DNA of 24,462 bases from Candidatus Omnitrophota bacterium (GCA_026387085.1 JAPLMK010000059.1:1-24462); one strand, 5' to 3'; positions 7,852 to 15,700 are shown, counted from the stretch's first letter. Program-made: numbers and translations. The notes: generated by a model from the letters alone, not told the origin.

Positions 7852-9399
7852 TCACACCCAAACCTTCCGGTCCAGGGCCCGGTACTGAATGGCCTCGGAG
7901 ATGTGCTCCACTTCTATCTTATCGGATTTATCCAGGTCCGCGATGGTCCGGCCAACCTTTTTCAATTTATCGTAAGAACGGGCGCTTAGGGAAAATCGCT
8001 CCATGGCGGACTTTAAGAGGTTATCGGCTTCCGGCGTAAGCAGGCAGTATTCTTTAATCTGCCGTCCGGTGAGGGAGGCGTTTGTGCGATAAATCGCACC
8101 GCTGCAATTACGATAGCGCTCGGCCTGAACCTGACGGACAAACTGAATCCGGTCGCGGATTATCCGGGAACTTTCGCCGGAGGGACGGTTATCGCTCAAG
8201 TCGGCAAAAGGCACCGGCGGAACCTCCACGTGCAGGTCAATCCGGTCCAGAAGCGGACCGGAAAGTTTACTGCGGTATTTGGCAATCTGCGCCGCCGGGC
8301 AACGGCATGATTTCCGGGGATTGCCAAGGTTGCCACAAGGGCAGGGATTCATCGCGGCGATCAGGATGAATGAAGCCGGAAAAGAGACCGACCCTTTAGC
8401 CCGGGAAATATGAACCAACCCCTCCTCCAGGGGCTGGCGCAAAACTTCCAGCACGCTGCGGTCAAACTCCGGAAGTTCATCCAGAAATAAAACACCGTTA
8501 TGGGCAAGACTGACCTCTCCGGGTTTAGGTATGGAACCACCGCCGATAAGCGCTATGTCGGAGACGGTATGGTGCGGACTGCGAAAGGGACGGTTCCGGA
8601 TAAGACCTTCTTCCGGCAAAAGACCGGCAAGACTATAAACCTTGCTGGTCTCAATCATTTCGTCAAGGGTAAACAACGGCAAAATTGACGGGACCCTTTT
8701 CGCCAGCATCGTTTTACCGGCGCCGGGCGGTCCGACGAAAACAATATTATGACCGCCGGCAACCGCCACTTCCAGCGCCCGCTTGGCAAACTCCTGGCCC
8801 CGAACTTCCGAAAAATCGGAAGGATACTCAACCCGGGTTTCAAACAGCGTGTCCGGTTTAAGCCGGAACGGCGCTATCTCCAACTCCCCCTGAAGAAAGG
8901 AGATTGACTCCGAGAGAGTTGACACCGGGTAAACTCCCAATCCTTCGACAATCGCAGCTTCGGGAGCGTTTTCCCGGGGCAGGATAATTTTCTTAATCCG
9001 ATTCTCCCGGGCAAAAACAGCCATCGGCAGCACTCCCCGGACCCGGCGCACTTCTCCCTGCAGGGAAAGTTCACCTAAAATATAATACCCGGCCAGAACT
9101 TCAGCCGTCAGAGAAGGTATTCCGCTGGTAGCCACCAAGGCAATAGCAACCGCCAAGTCAAAAGAAGGGCCTTCTTTCCTTATTTCGGCCGGCGCCAGGT
9201 TGACGGTAATTCGGCGGTAGGGAAAAGGAAGGCCAGAATTCTTAATAGCCGGCTTAATCCGGTCCCGGCTCTCCCGAACCGCCTGGTCCGGAAGACCAAC
9301 AATGGATATCCCGGGCAGGCCGCCGGAAACATCCACCTCAATTCTTACCAGGTAAGCATTACAACCGAAGATACCCAGGGAATTAACGGTGGAAATCAT
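7852..9399 (-). CDS. comM: YifB/ComM-family Mg-chelatase-like AAA+ ATPase
   Basis: ComM is a hexameric helicase that drives branch migration during natural transformation; close homologues are also widespread in bacteria not known to be competent. The N-terminal ChlI-like (Lon S5-like) domain starts MISTVNSLGIFGCNAYLV and contains VGLPDQAVRESRDRIKPA and NLAPAEIRKEGPSFDL. Walker A is GPPGAGKT (223-230). Walker B is LFLDE with D307 and E308. A zinc-type CPCG...CRC cluster (C353, C355, C365, C367) follows, then LLDRIDLHVEV and the C-terminal RTIADLDKSDKIEVEHISEA. The 515-aa length is normal. Its ATG overlaps the yraN stop by 4 bp. Residues 432-439 are encoded by a hairpin closely matching an intergenic repeat elsewhere in the window (see 8084-8106). 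Confidence 0.95.
   Translation of the reverse strand: MISTVNSLGIFGCNAYLVRIEVDVSGGLPGISIVGLPDQAVRESRDRIKPAIKNSGLPFPYRRITVNLAPAEIRKEGPSFDLAVAIALVATSGIPSLTAEVLAGYYILGELSLQGEVRRVRGVLPMAVFARENRIKKIILPRENAPEAAIVEGLGVYPVSTLSESISFLQGELEIAPFRLKPDTLFETRVEYPSDFSEVRGQEFAKRALEVAVAGGHNIVFVGPPGAGKTMLAKRVPSILPLFTLDEMIETSKVYSLAGLLPEEGLIRNRPFRSPHHTVSDIALIGGGSIPKPGEVSLAHNGVLFLDELPEFDRSVLEVLRQPLEEGLVHISRAKGSVSFPASFILIAAMNPCPCGNLGNPRKSCRCPAAQIAKYRSKLSGPLLDRIDLHVEVPPVPFADLSDNRPSGESSRIIRDRIQFVRQVQAERYRNCSGAIYRTNASLTGRQIKEYCLLTPEADNLLKSAMERFSLSARSYDKLKKVGRTIADLDKSDKIEVEHISEAIQYRALDRKVWV
8084..8106 (-). repeat. GTAG-type hairpin unit inside the comM reading frame
   Basis: GTGCGAT-AA-ATCGCAC followed by CGCTGCA matches the intergenic unit at 12680-12702 at 21 of 23 positions; one difference is in the loop and one in the foot (CTGCA instead of CTACA). 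It is in frame and encodes CSGAIYRT. It could be a domesticated repeat or convergence, as the comM family has variable residues here. Confidence 0.5.
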
Positions 9400-9776
9400 A
9401 TTATATTCCTGGTCAAGGAAATCTTGGGGGTTTTTCCGGAAAGGTCAATGCCGACAAAATCAAAACGGATGGGTTGGTCAAACTCGCCTGATTTCTGCAG
9501 GTAAGCGGAGGCTGATTTCTCCCAGTGGGAAATCTTTTTCCGGGTCAGAGATTCTATCGGGGTCCCGAAGTCCGTTCCCCGGCGGGTCCGGACTTCAATA
9601 AATACAGTCTCCCGGGCTTCCCGGGCAATCAAGTCAATCTCACCGTACGGGGTTTGATAATTACGCGCCAAAATACGGTATCCCTGTTTTTGCAAGAACA
9701 CCTCGGCCATCTTTTCGCCGGCCTGACCCAGCCCTTTTCTTCCGTCCTTTTTTTTACCGGGTTCTTCAGGCGTCAT
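9396..9776 (-). CDS. yraN: UPF0102/YraN-family putative nuclease
   Basis: A small protein (126 aa) of the PD-(D/E)xK-like fold whose biochemical role is not settled. GEKMAEVFLQKQGYRIL, YGEIDLIA and VFIEVRTRR give the E, D and E-x-K/R pattern expected at the metal site. The C-terminal IRFDFVGID is also typical. The start ATG has no clear Shine-Dalgarno; the gene lies 27 bp after rplS and overlaps comM by 4 bp (ATGA). The order rplS-yraN-comM resembles the common rplS-rnhB-yraN neighbourhood with rnhB missing. Confidence 0.93.
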   Translation of the reverse strand: MTPEEPGKKKDGRKGLGQAGEKMAEVFLQKQGYRILARNYQTPYGEIDLIAREARETVFIEVRTRRGTDFGTPIESLTRKKISHWEKSASAYLQKSGEFDQPIRFDFVGIDLSGKTPKISLTRNII

Positions 9777-9803
9777 TTCAACAAAAATATACAGGTCTGT
9801 AAC

Positions 9804-10127
9804 CTAGCGGGCGCTTCGTAACTCTCCTTCGCGCAAATGATACAGTTTAGCCCGTCGGCTCTTACCCGTCTTGAGAATCTCAATCTTTTTAAGAATCGGA
9901 CTGCAGAGGGGCACAATGCGTTCCACGCCTTCTCCGTACGAAACCTTGCGCACGGTCATGGTGGCGCCGGTCCCGCTGCCCCGCATCGCGATAACCGTCC
10001 CTTTAAATATCTGGGTGCGCTCTTTTCCGGCTTCAACCACTTTTAGGTGTAAAGCAACCTCATCGCCGGGCTTAACCGCGGGGATTTCCTTCTTAAACTC
10101 TTTTTCGATTTCCATAATCAGGTTCAT
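9804..10127 (-). CDS. rplS: 50S ribosomal protein L19
   Basis: L19 sits at the 30S/50S interface. The 107-aa sequence has the typical KPGDEVALHLKVVEAGKER, IFKGTVIAMRGSGTG, MTVRKVSYGEGVERIVPL and C-terminal KIEILKTGKSRRAKLYHLRE. GGAGG lies 4-5 nt before the ATG. It heads or continues an operon with yraN, comM and the epimerase-like gene. It is separated from queH by 95 bp that hold an inverted repeat. Its usual partners trmD and rimM are not present. Confidence 0.97.
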   Translation of the reverse strand: MNLIMEIEKEFKKEIPAVKPGDEVALHLKVVEAGKERTQIFKGTVIAMRGSGTGATMTVRKVSYGEGVERIVPLCSPILKKIEILKTGKSRRAKLYHLREGELRSAR

Positions 10128-10160
10128 ATCGCCTCCGTCATAAAAACAGTAAATTGTTAA

Positions 10161-10235
10161 TAGTGAATTGTAAATGGTAACTGCTTTAAATCTTGAATAT
10201 TTTACTGTTCACCGTTTACCATTCACCGTTCACTA
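10161..10235. repeat. Inverted repeat between rplS and queH, overlapping the queH stop
   Basis: Arms 10161-10180 and 10216-10235 match at 17 of 20 positions as an inverted repeat (TAGTGAA and ATGGTAA pair with TTCACTA and TTACCAT). The loop is 35 nt. The right half is built from short runs of the TTCACCGTTTACC kind. The right arm covers the last codons and the TGA stop of queH. Confidence 0.7.
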
Positions 10236-10756
10236 AATTTCTCCCACTCGCTGTAAAGACAACCGCAATAATTCTGATGATAAAGGCCCAGTTTCCTGCT
10301 CCGGGCATGCGCTTCTTTTCCGTTAATCCGGAAATCACGGTACAGAAACGGGACTCCAACCCTCTGTCCTATTTCCAGGCCGATTTCTTTCAGGGCTTGA
10401 TGGTCCTGGTGGCTGCTGGCCAGAAGCGTGGTGGTGAAACCATCAAAACCGCCTGCTTTCGCGGCCCGGGCAACCTTCTCCAGGCGATGTCCCCAACAAA
10501 AAAGACATCGCTTTCCTTCGCGCTGGGCTCCGACCAGTCCGGAGAGAAAATCAGGAAAATCCGCCGGTTCCACCAGCCAAGGTATCTTCAAACTTCCAAA
10601 TAGAAAACCAACGGTCATCAGCCGTCGCTGGTATTCAGAATAGGGGTGGATATTAGGATTATACCAATAACCGGTTAGTTGGTTCCCTTCCTTATCAAGC
10701 GCTTCCTGGGGGCCCAAAACACAAGGTCCGCAGCAAACGTGAAGCAAAATACGCAC
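10223..10756 (-). CDS. queH: Epoxyqueuosine reductase QueH
   Basis: QueH reduces epoxyqueuosine in tRNA to queuosine, the last step of the pathway, and replaces the unrelated B12-dependent QueG. The 177-aa protein has the family's metal ligand set: LLHVCCGPC (C8, C9, C12), GKRCLFCWGHR (C84, C87) and NYCGCLYSEWE (C164, C166). YNPNIHPYSEYQRR and TTLLASSHQDH are also typical. The start is GTG at 10754-10756, with no Shine-Dalgarno and a -10-like box 6 nt upstream, so the message may be leaderless. It is divergent from the 127-aa gene. The last few codons lie in a repeat arm. Confidence 0.95.
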   Translation of the reverse strand: MRILLHVCCGPCVLGPQEALDKEGNQLTGYWYNPNIHPYSEYQRRLMTVGFLFGSLKIPWLVEPADFPDFLSGLVGAQREGKRCLFCWGHRLEKVARAAKAGGFDGFTTTLLASSHQDHQALKEIGLEIGQRVGVPFLYRDFRINGKEAHARSRKLGLYHQNYCGCLYSEWEKFSER

Positions 10757-10762
10757 TCTTTT

Positions 10763-10792
10763 ATTTTAGCATTAGCGTATAAGAAGCGTCAA
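10763..10792 (-). promoter_or_regulatory. Promoter of queH, predicting a leaderless mRNA
   Basis: On the minus strand TTGACG (10787-10792) and TAAAAT (10763-10768) are 18 bp apart. The box ends 6 nt before the GTG start codon, so a start point 7 nt downstream is the G of GTG. Confidence 0.55.
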
Positions 10793-10801
10793 TTACGGGG
10801 T

Positions 10802-10830
10802 TTATTCTTTCACGCCCCCTATGTTACAAT
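10802..10830 (+). promoter_or_regulatory. Promoter of the 127-aa gene, predicting a leaderless mRNA
   Basis: A good -10 box TACAAT (10825-10830) ends 6 nt before the GTG start at 10837. The -35 at 17 bp spacing (TTATTC, 10802-10807) is weak. Confidence 0.4.
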
Positions 10831-10836
10831 GTAGGC

Positions 10837-11220
10837 GTGGAATGGAAATCGTTCGGCGATAATATCTCGGTGACCGGCAATCCAAGAGAAGTGCGCTCGC
10901 TAAAATTGCCGGATGCGCTCGGCAATTTCCGGCGGTACCGGGTTACCACTACCTGGGATTTGGACCGGTACGCTTTCACCCGCTCACCGGCCGTCGGACG
11001 GCTGGCCAAGGATAAGGAGGGTAAAATCGGAGCAATCGTTATGGGGCGCAGCAGCGGTTATCTGAAAATCGGTCGTTTTCCGAACCGGCAAACATTTCTT
11101 TTTGTGCCGCTGAACAGCCTCAGCCAAAAAGTAAAGAACGGCCTGCTAAAAAACGAGAATTTAGACCTCTTCACGGAAGGAAACTTTCTCTTCGCCCGCC
11201 AGCGCTCGTCAGAATTTTAG
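10837..11220 (+). CDS. Unrecognised 127-aa protein
   Basis: I do not recognise this protein. It starts with GTG (VEWKSFGDN) and has a mixed charged/aromatic composition with no signal peptide, membrane segment or Cys cluster. The segments RRYRVTTTWDLDRYAF and GYLKIGRFPNRQTFLFVPL look like beta strands of a soluble domain. Codon use (CGG for Arg, CCG for Pro) matches neighbouring genes, which supports a real gene. It is the only plus-strand gene between 2187 and the right edge. The last residues (from about ARQRSSEF) and the TAG lie inside a GC-rich palindrome, so the native C-terminus may have been altered. Confidence 0.65.
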   Translation: MEWKSFGDNISVTGNPREVRSLKLPDALGNFRRYRVTTTWDLDRYAFTRSPAVGRLAKDKEGKIGAIVMGRSSGYLKIGRFPNRQTFLFVPLNSLSQKVKNGLLKNENLDLFTEGNFLFARQRSSEF

Positions 11221-11240
11221 CGAAAGCGAGCTACGGCGGG
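11195..11240. repeat. GC-rich hairpin across the 3' end of the 127-aa gene
   Basis: CCCGCC (11195-11200) plus GCTCG (11204-11208) pair with CGAGC (11227-11231) plus GGCGGG (11235-11240), each separated by a 3-nt bulge. The TAG stop at 11218-11220 lies in the loop. No T-run follows, so it is not a clear intrinsic terminator. Confidence 0.5.
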
Positions 11241-11320
11241 TAAAGCCCGACAAAGGGAGTAACGGGGCTAAAATTTGGTGGGCAACTCTAAAAAGACCGT
11301 CGTGTGAGAACCGAGCCCCT

Positions 11321-11393
11321 CCCCTACATTACTGCGCGGGTCGGACCCTCCTTCGCTAAAGCTTCGGCGGGCACGGTAAATCCGACCCCTACA
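11321..11393 (-). repeat. Divergent GTAG-foot repeat element
   Basis: CCCCTACA occurs at 11321-11328 and 11386-11393 in the same orientation (TGTAGGGG on the minus strand). Between them GGGTCGGA (11338-11345) pairs with TCCGACCC (11381-11388). The minus-strand beginning resembles the element at 20621-20741 (GGATTTAC, GTGC and CGCCGAAG in the same order). Confidence 0.6.
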
Positions 11394-11410
11394 ATCCCCC
11401 TCACCTTCAT

Positions 11411-11431
11411 CCTCTCCCCATTGGGGAGAGG
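11411..11431. repeat. CCTCTCCCC hairpin repeat
   Basis: CCTCTCCCC and GGGGAGAGG form a perfect 9-bp stem with a 3-nt loop. This CTCTCCCC/GGGGAGAG type is familiar as a dispersed intergenic repeat in many bacterial genomes. There is no following T-run. Confidence 0.55.
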
Positions 11432-11441
11432 GAAAAAGGAA

Positions 11442-11473
11442 TGGATTCCCGCTTACTATCCGCGGGAATGACA
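11442..11473 (+). repeat. Single TGTC-foot REP-like unit
   Basis: A 32-bp unit with 3-8-9-8-4 geometry, stem ATTCCCGC/GCGGGAAT and loop TTACTATCC. It differs from the unit at 5274-5305 (read on the opposite strand) only by one T-A to C-G change in the stem. Confidence 0.85.
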
Positions 11474-11514
11474 AGATTTTTTTGGGTGTTTTTGTACTTC
11501 TTCAAGCGAAGATT

Positions 11515-11672
11515 GTCTGGTTCGCAGAACTTAGCGAAGAGACGGAAACAAGACAAGCAGTATGAGGGTATGAGTATCCGTGGCTCATACGGAGTAGTAT
11601 TGAGAACACGGAGAGCCTCATACCCGAATTGCGTAGTCTTGTCCGGCTCGCAGGTTGTTCAGCGAACCAGAC
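11515..11672. repeat. 158-bp nested palindrome next to rpsG
   Basis: Terminal arms GTCTGGTTCGC (11515-11525) and GCGAACCAGAC (11662-11672) are perfect inverted repeats. Inside them GACAAG (11552-11557) pairs with CTTGTC (11638-11643), and GTATGAGG (11560-11567) with CCTCATAC (11616-11623). An inner hairpin GTATGAG/CTCATAC (11568-11590) competes. It could be a MITE-like element or a structured RNA. Confidence 0.65.
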
Positions 11673-11681
11673 ATCCGAGCG

Positions 11682-12152
11682 CTACCACCGATAATGCGCA
11701 AACGCCCTATTGGCTTCGGCCATGCGGTGCACCTCATCCCGGCGCTTGATAGTCTCGCCTTCGCCCTTGTAAGCATCCAGCAGTTCTCCGGCGAGTTTCT
11801 CAGACATCGGTTTTCCTTTGCGCTTACGGATTATCTCCAACATCCAGCGGATAGCCAAAGACAAGGAACGGGCCGAAGGGACTTCCATCGGCACCTGGTA
11901 GGTGGCGCCGCCGATACGCCGGCTGCGCACTTCAACCCGGGGACGGGCATTATCTAAGGCCTTTTTTAAAACAGCGGTTGGATTTTCCTGGGTCTTCTCG
12001 CCGATAATCTCCATCGTCCGGTAAAAACTGGCGCGGGTAGTACTTTTTTTACCGTCATACATCATCAAATTAATAAATCGGGAAATCTCCAAACTGTTAT
12101 ACTTCTGGTCCGGCAACATCTCTCTTTTGCTTGCCTTTCTGCGTCTTCCCAT
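11682..12152 (-). CDS. rpsG: 30S ribosomal protein S7
   Basis: S7 organises the 16S rRNA 3' domain near the E site. The 156-aa length is standard, with MGRRRKASKREMLPDQKY, FINLMMYDGKKSTTRASFYR, LDNARPRVEVRSRRIGGATY, QVPMEVPSARSLSLAIRW and the C-terminal MAEANRAFAHYRW. GGAG lies 6-7 nt before the ATG. It follows rpsL by 3 bp. The expected next gene, fusA, is not present. Confidence 0.98.
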   Translation of the reverse strand: MGRRRKASKREMLPDQKYNSLEISRFINLMMYDGKKSTTRASFYRTMEIIGEKTQENPTAVLKKALDNARPRVEVRSRRIGGATYQVPMEVPSARSLSLAIRWMLEIIRKRKGKPMSEKLAGELLDAYKGEGETIKRRDEVHRMAEANRAFAHYRW

Positions 12153-12155
12153 GGG

Positions 12156-12542
12156 TTACTCCGCCTTTGTTTGTTTGGGCGCCTTGGCACCGTAACGGCT
12201 TCGGCTGGTCCGCCGTCCCACCACGCCTACGGCATCATAAACTCCGCGCACTAAGTGATATCGGACACCGGGCAAATCCTTAACGCGACCGCCCCTTACC
12301 AGCACGATTGAGTGTTCCTGAAGGTTATGCCCGACACCCGGAATATAAGCGATAACTTCTTCTTTGTTCGAGAGGCGCACCTTGGCAATTTTACGCAAGG
12401 CCGAATTAGGCTTCTTAGGCGTCATTGTTTTTACATAAAGACAGACACCGCGCAAGAATGGATTTCCGTCTAACGCCCGCGCTTTAGAGCGCTTGGAACG
12501 CTTCTTTCGCATTCCTCTGACTAACTGGTTTATCGTCGGCAT
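12156..12542 (-). CDS. rpsL: 30S ribosomal protein S12
   Basis: S12 lies at the decoding centre. MPTINQLVRGMRKKR, TMTPKKPNSALRKIAKVRL, GHNLQEHSIVLVRGGRVKDLPGVRYH (read in parts) and GRRTSRSRYGAKAP are canonical; 128 aa. The Lys residues of TPKKPNS and RVKDLPG that are replaced in streptomycin-resistant mutants are wild type. The Asp in KDLPG is the usual RimO methylthiolation site. AGGAG lies about 8 nt before the ATG. A repeat pair separates it from rpoBC. Confidence 0.98.
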   Translation of the reverse strand: MPTINQLVRGMRKKRSKRSKARALDGNPFLRGVCLYVKTMTPKKPNSALRKIAKVRLSNKEEVIAYIPGVGHNLQEHSIVLVRGGRVKDLPGVRYHLVRGVYDAVGVVGRRTSRSRYGAKAPKQTKAE

Positions 12543-12565
12543 ATTAATCGCTCCTTTTGTTTTAT

Positions 12566-12644
12566 TGTAGGGGTTCGATTTATCGAACCCGCTCGCCTGG
12601 ACGGCGAAGCCTGGACGGCGGGCGCCATGAATGGCGCCCCTACA
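12566..12644. repeat. GTAG-foot inverted repeat pair with an internal 12-bp tandem
   Basis: TGTAG and CTACA bound a 79-bp element. The left hairpin is GGGTTCGAT-TT-ATCGAACCC (12571-12590), the right one GGGCGCCAT-GA-ATGGCGCCC (12620-12639). Between them GCCTGGACGGCG occurs twice (12595-12606, 12609-12620). It lies between rpoBC and rpsL. Confidence 0.8.
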
Positions 12645-12679
12645 TTTTTACAGGTAAAACACCTGCACTACAACAATGC

Positions 12680-12702
12680 GTGCGATGAATCGCACCGCTA
12701 CA
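12680..12702 (-). repeat. Single GTAG-foot hairpin unit 3' of rpoBC
   Basis: GTGCGAT-GA-ATCGCAC (12680-12695) followed by CGCTACA, that is TGTAGCG plus a 7-bp stem on the minus strand. It lies just downstream of the rpoBC stop codon and matches the hairpin inside comM. Confidence 0.7.
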
Positions 12703-12705
12703 TTA

Positions 12706-15700
12706 CTACTTAGCGTCTAAGGGATTTATTTTTTTCTTCTTTTTTGTATCTGAATGCTTTTTAACAATATTCTCGGTATCTAACGGGTTTTTTGACTCCT
12801 TCTTTTTTGTATCCGGATGCGTTTTATCTAAAAACTCACCGTTTGCTGATTCCGCTTCTTTATCCTTCATCCGGTTCTCCCGGACTGTCCGGAGGAAAAA
12901 GCCGGTACCGGCCGGAATCAACCGGCCCAGAATCACGTTCTCCTTGATTCCCAGGAGCGGGTCATCCACACCCATCAGAGCCGCGTCGGTCAGAACGCGC
13001 AGGGTCTCCTGGAATGAAGCGGCCGAGATAAAACTTTCACTCGCCAGGGCTACCCGCGTGATACCCATAACCAGTGGTTGCAACGTGGCTTGGTCACCGC
13101 CATTAGTTTCAATCCGTTCGTTCTCCCGGGTGGCGCGCACGCGGCTGACCGCCTCTCCCTCCAGGAAAAGAGTGTCGCCCGGTTTTTCAATACGCACCCG
13201 GGAAAGCATCTGACGGATAACTATCTCAATATGTTTATCATTCAGGGTAACGCCCTCCAGCCGGTAAACCGACTGAATTTCGTTCAGCAGATATTCGTGA
13301 ACTTTGTGTTCACCGCCGATGCGCAAAAGATCGTCAAGATCCACCGCGCCTTCAGTCAGTTTTTCAGCAACCTGGACAAAGGAACCGTCGCCAACTAAAA
13401 GATGTTTGTCAAACGGAATCAGGTAACTCTTAACTAGATCGGAAACAATGCTGGAAATTTTAACCACCCGCTGGTTCTTTTCGTTTATCTCGGTGGTTAT
13501 CTTTCCGTCTATCTCCGAAAGGATAGCCGGATTTTTGGGCCGCCGCGCTTCGAAAAGTTCGGCAATCCGGGGTAACCCGCCGGTAATATCCTGAACGCGG
13601 CCGGTCAACCGGCGCGGAATACGCGCCAGATTATCGCCGGCCAGCACTTTCTGGCCGTCCTCCACCATCGGATGCGTATCCACCGGCAAATAATGCGAGT
13701 CGATCTTGTTGCCGGCAGAATCCCGGATCACAACCATCGGAGCAATATCTTCCTTGTGGCTGATAATAACTTTGTGGGAATGCTTGGAAACTTCATCCAT
13801 CTCTTCTTTAAAGGTAACGCCGAGCTTAAGGCCTTCGTACCTGGCCACCCCGGACTTTTGCGCTACGATGGGCAACATATAGGGGTCGCGCTTCAAAAGA
13901 GAAGTTGCTTCTTTTTCCCGGGTTTTCGAATAAACAACGTCTCCGTCTTTAACCTTCAGGATGTCGCCGACCTGGATCAGGTAGTGTTCTACTTCCCGGC
14001 CGCGCTCGTCAATCAACGCCAGCTTTGCTCCCCGGTTTAAAACCACCATCTGACCCAGCCGGTTAACTGCCGAAGAAAGATCCTGTAATTTAACGGTATA
14101 ATGAGCCGCCTCTTTTTTCTGTTTGCTATCTTTCTGCTGACGGACTTTTACCTCAGTTTCACCCACAATCCGGCTGGCCGTTCCGCCGATATGAAAAGTA
14201 CGCAAAGTAAGCTGGGTGCCGGGTTCGCCGATGGACTGAGCGGCCACAATACCTACCGCCTCTCCCGTTTCAACCATCTTGCCGTTGGTAATATTCCAAC
14301 CGTAGCATTTCTGGCATAATCCCCGTTCGGCTTTACAGGTCAGCACCGAACGTATCTTCATCTTTTCAACACCCATCTCCTCAATCCGGGCGGCGGTGGC
14401 TTCGCCTATCAATTCGTTGCTCTCGACAATTACCTCGTCGTTGACAATATCCACAATCCGGTCAACAGCCACCCGGCCGAGAATACGCTCGCTCAAAGGA
14501 ACCATCAGTTTTTCTCCATCCCAAACCGGAGTAACCATAACGCCGGAATTGGTCTGACAGTCGTCCATGGATATCACCATATCCTGGGAAACGTCAACCA
14601 GGCGACGGGAGAGATACCCGGCATTAGAAGTTTTAAGGGCGGTATCAACCAGGCCTTTGCGTCCGCCGTGGGTGGAAATAAAATACTCCATGACCGTAAG
14701 GCCTTCCCGGAAATTGGCGATAACCGGCGATTCAATAATCTCTCCGATGCCTCCGGTAATCTTCTTGGTCGGCCTGGTCATCAAGCCGCGCATGGCCATC
14801 AGCTGGGTCACCTGAGTTTTGTTGCCGCGGGCGCCGGATTGAACCATCAGATAGATGGGATTAATCAAGAATTTATTTTCCAGGTCATTCTTCAACGAAG
14901 TAAAAAGATGCTCGCTTAAACGGCTGGTGCAGGAAGTCCAGGTGTCAACAACTTTATGGTAGCGTTCTCCTTCGGTAATAATGCCCTTGCGGTAATCGCT
15001 CTCAATCCGGTGCACTTCTTTCGCGGTGGTCTCCACCAGTTCCTTCTTGTCTTTGGGAATTGCCAGGTCGCGGATACCGATAGTCAGGCCGGAACGGGTG
15101 GCAATCTGAAAACCCACATCCTTGGCCCGGTCCAGGAACTTGGCCGTTTCTTCATAACCAAAACGGTTATAGATTTCTTTAATCATCTTGCCTAAAACCT
15201 TACCGTCCACCAGGGTATCCTGATACTCCATGCCGCCCGGTAAAAGTTCGTTAAAAAGGATGCGGCCCGGCGTAGTCTCAATCATCTTCCCATGCATTCG
15301 CACCCGGACCGGCTGATGATAAGAAAGATATTCCGCGTCCAGTTTCCTTAAAACTTCATCGGGTCCGGCATAAACGGCAAATTTCCCCGCCTCCGGGGAA
15401 AGGGTATTATTTTTAAGAGTCAGGTAATAACAGCCCAGGAGCGCTTCCCGGCTCAGGTTGATGATGGGCTTGCCGCTGGACGGGGAGAAGACATGCGTTG
15501 ACGCATTCAGTATCAGCTGGGCCTCCATCTGCGCCTCTACAGAAAGCGGCACGTGGACCGCCATCTGGTCACCATCAAAATCAGCGTTAAAGGCGGTACA
15601 GACCAGCGGGTGCAGTTTAATTACGTTCTCCTCAATCAGGCGCGGATAGAAAGCCTGAATGCTCAACCGGTGCAAAGTCGGCTGCCGGTTAAGAAGAATC

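Larger units (their letters stand above)
11221..11681. other. 461-bp gene-free region built of several repeat types
   Basis: I find no convincing gene here; open frames entering it are short or shadows of rpsG. From left to right it holds a GC-rich hairpin tail, two CCCCTACA feet with a long-range stem, a CCTCTCCCC hairpin, one TGTC-foot REP-like unit, and a 158-bp nested palindrome ending 10 bp from the rpsG stop. It replaces the usual rpsG-fusA junction. Confidence 0.75.

Noticed and set aside
11411..11440. Intrinsic terminator for rpsG or the 127-aa gene
   Set aside because: The hairpin is strong, but neither strand shows a T-run directly after it, and the sequence type is a common dispersed repeat.
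11441..11957. Two plus-strand frames at 11441-11749 and 11655-11957
   Set aside because: They run through repeats and into antisense rpsG; composition shows no coding signature.
12595..12620. Two GCCTGGACGGCG copies as a possible CRISPR-like array
   Set aside because: Only two copies, 2 bp apart, inside a palindromic element; no spacers of regular length and no cas genes.
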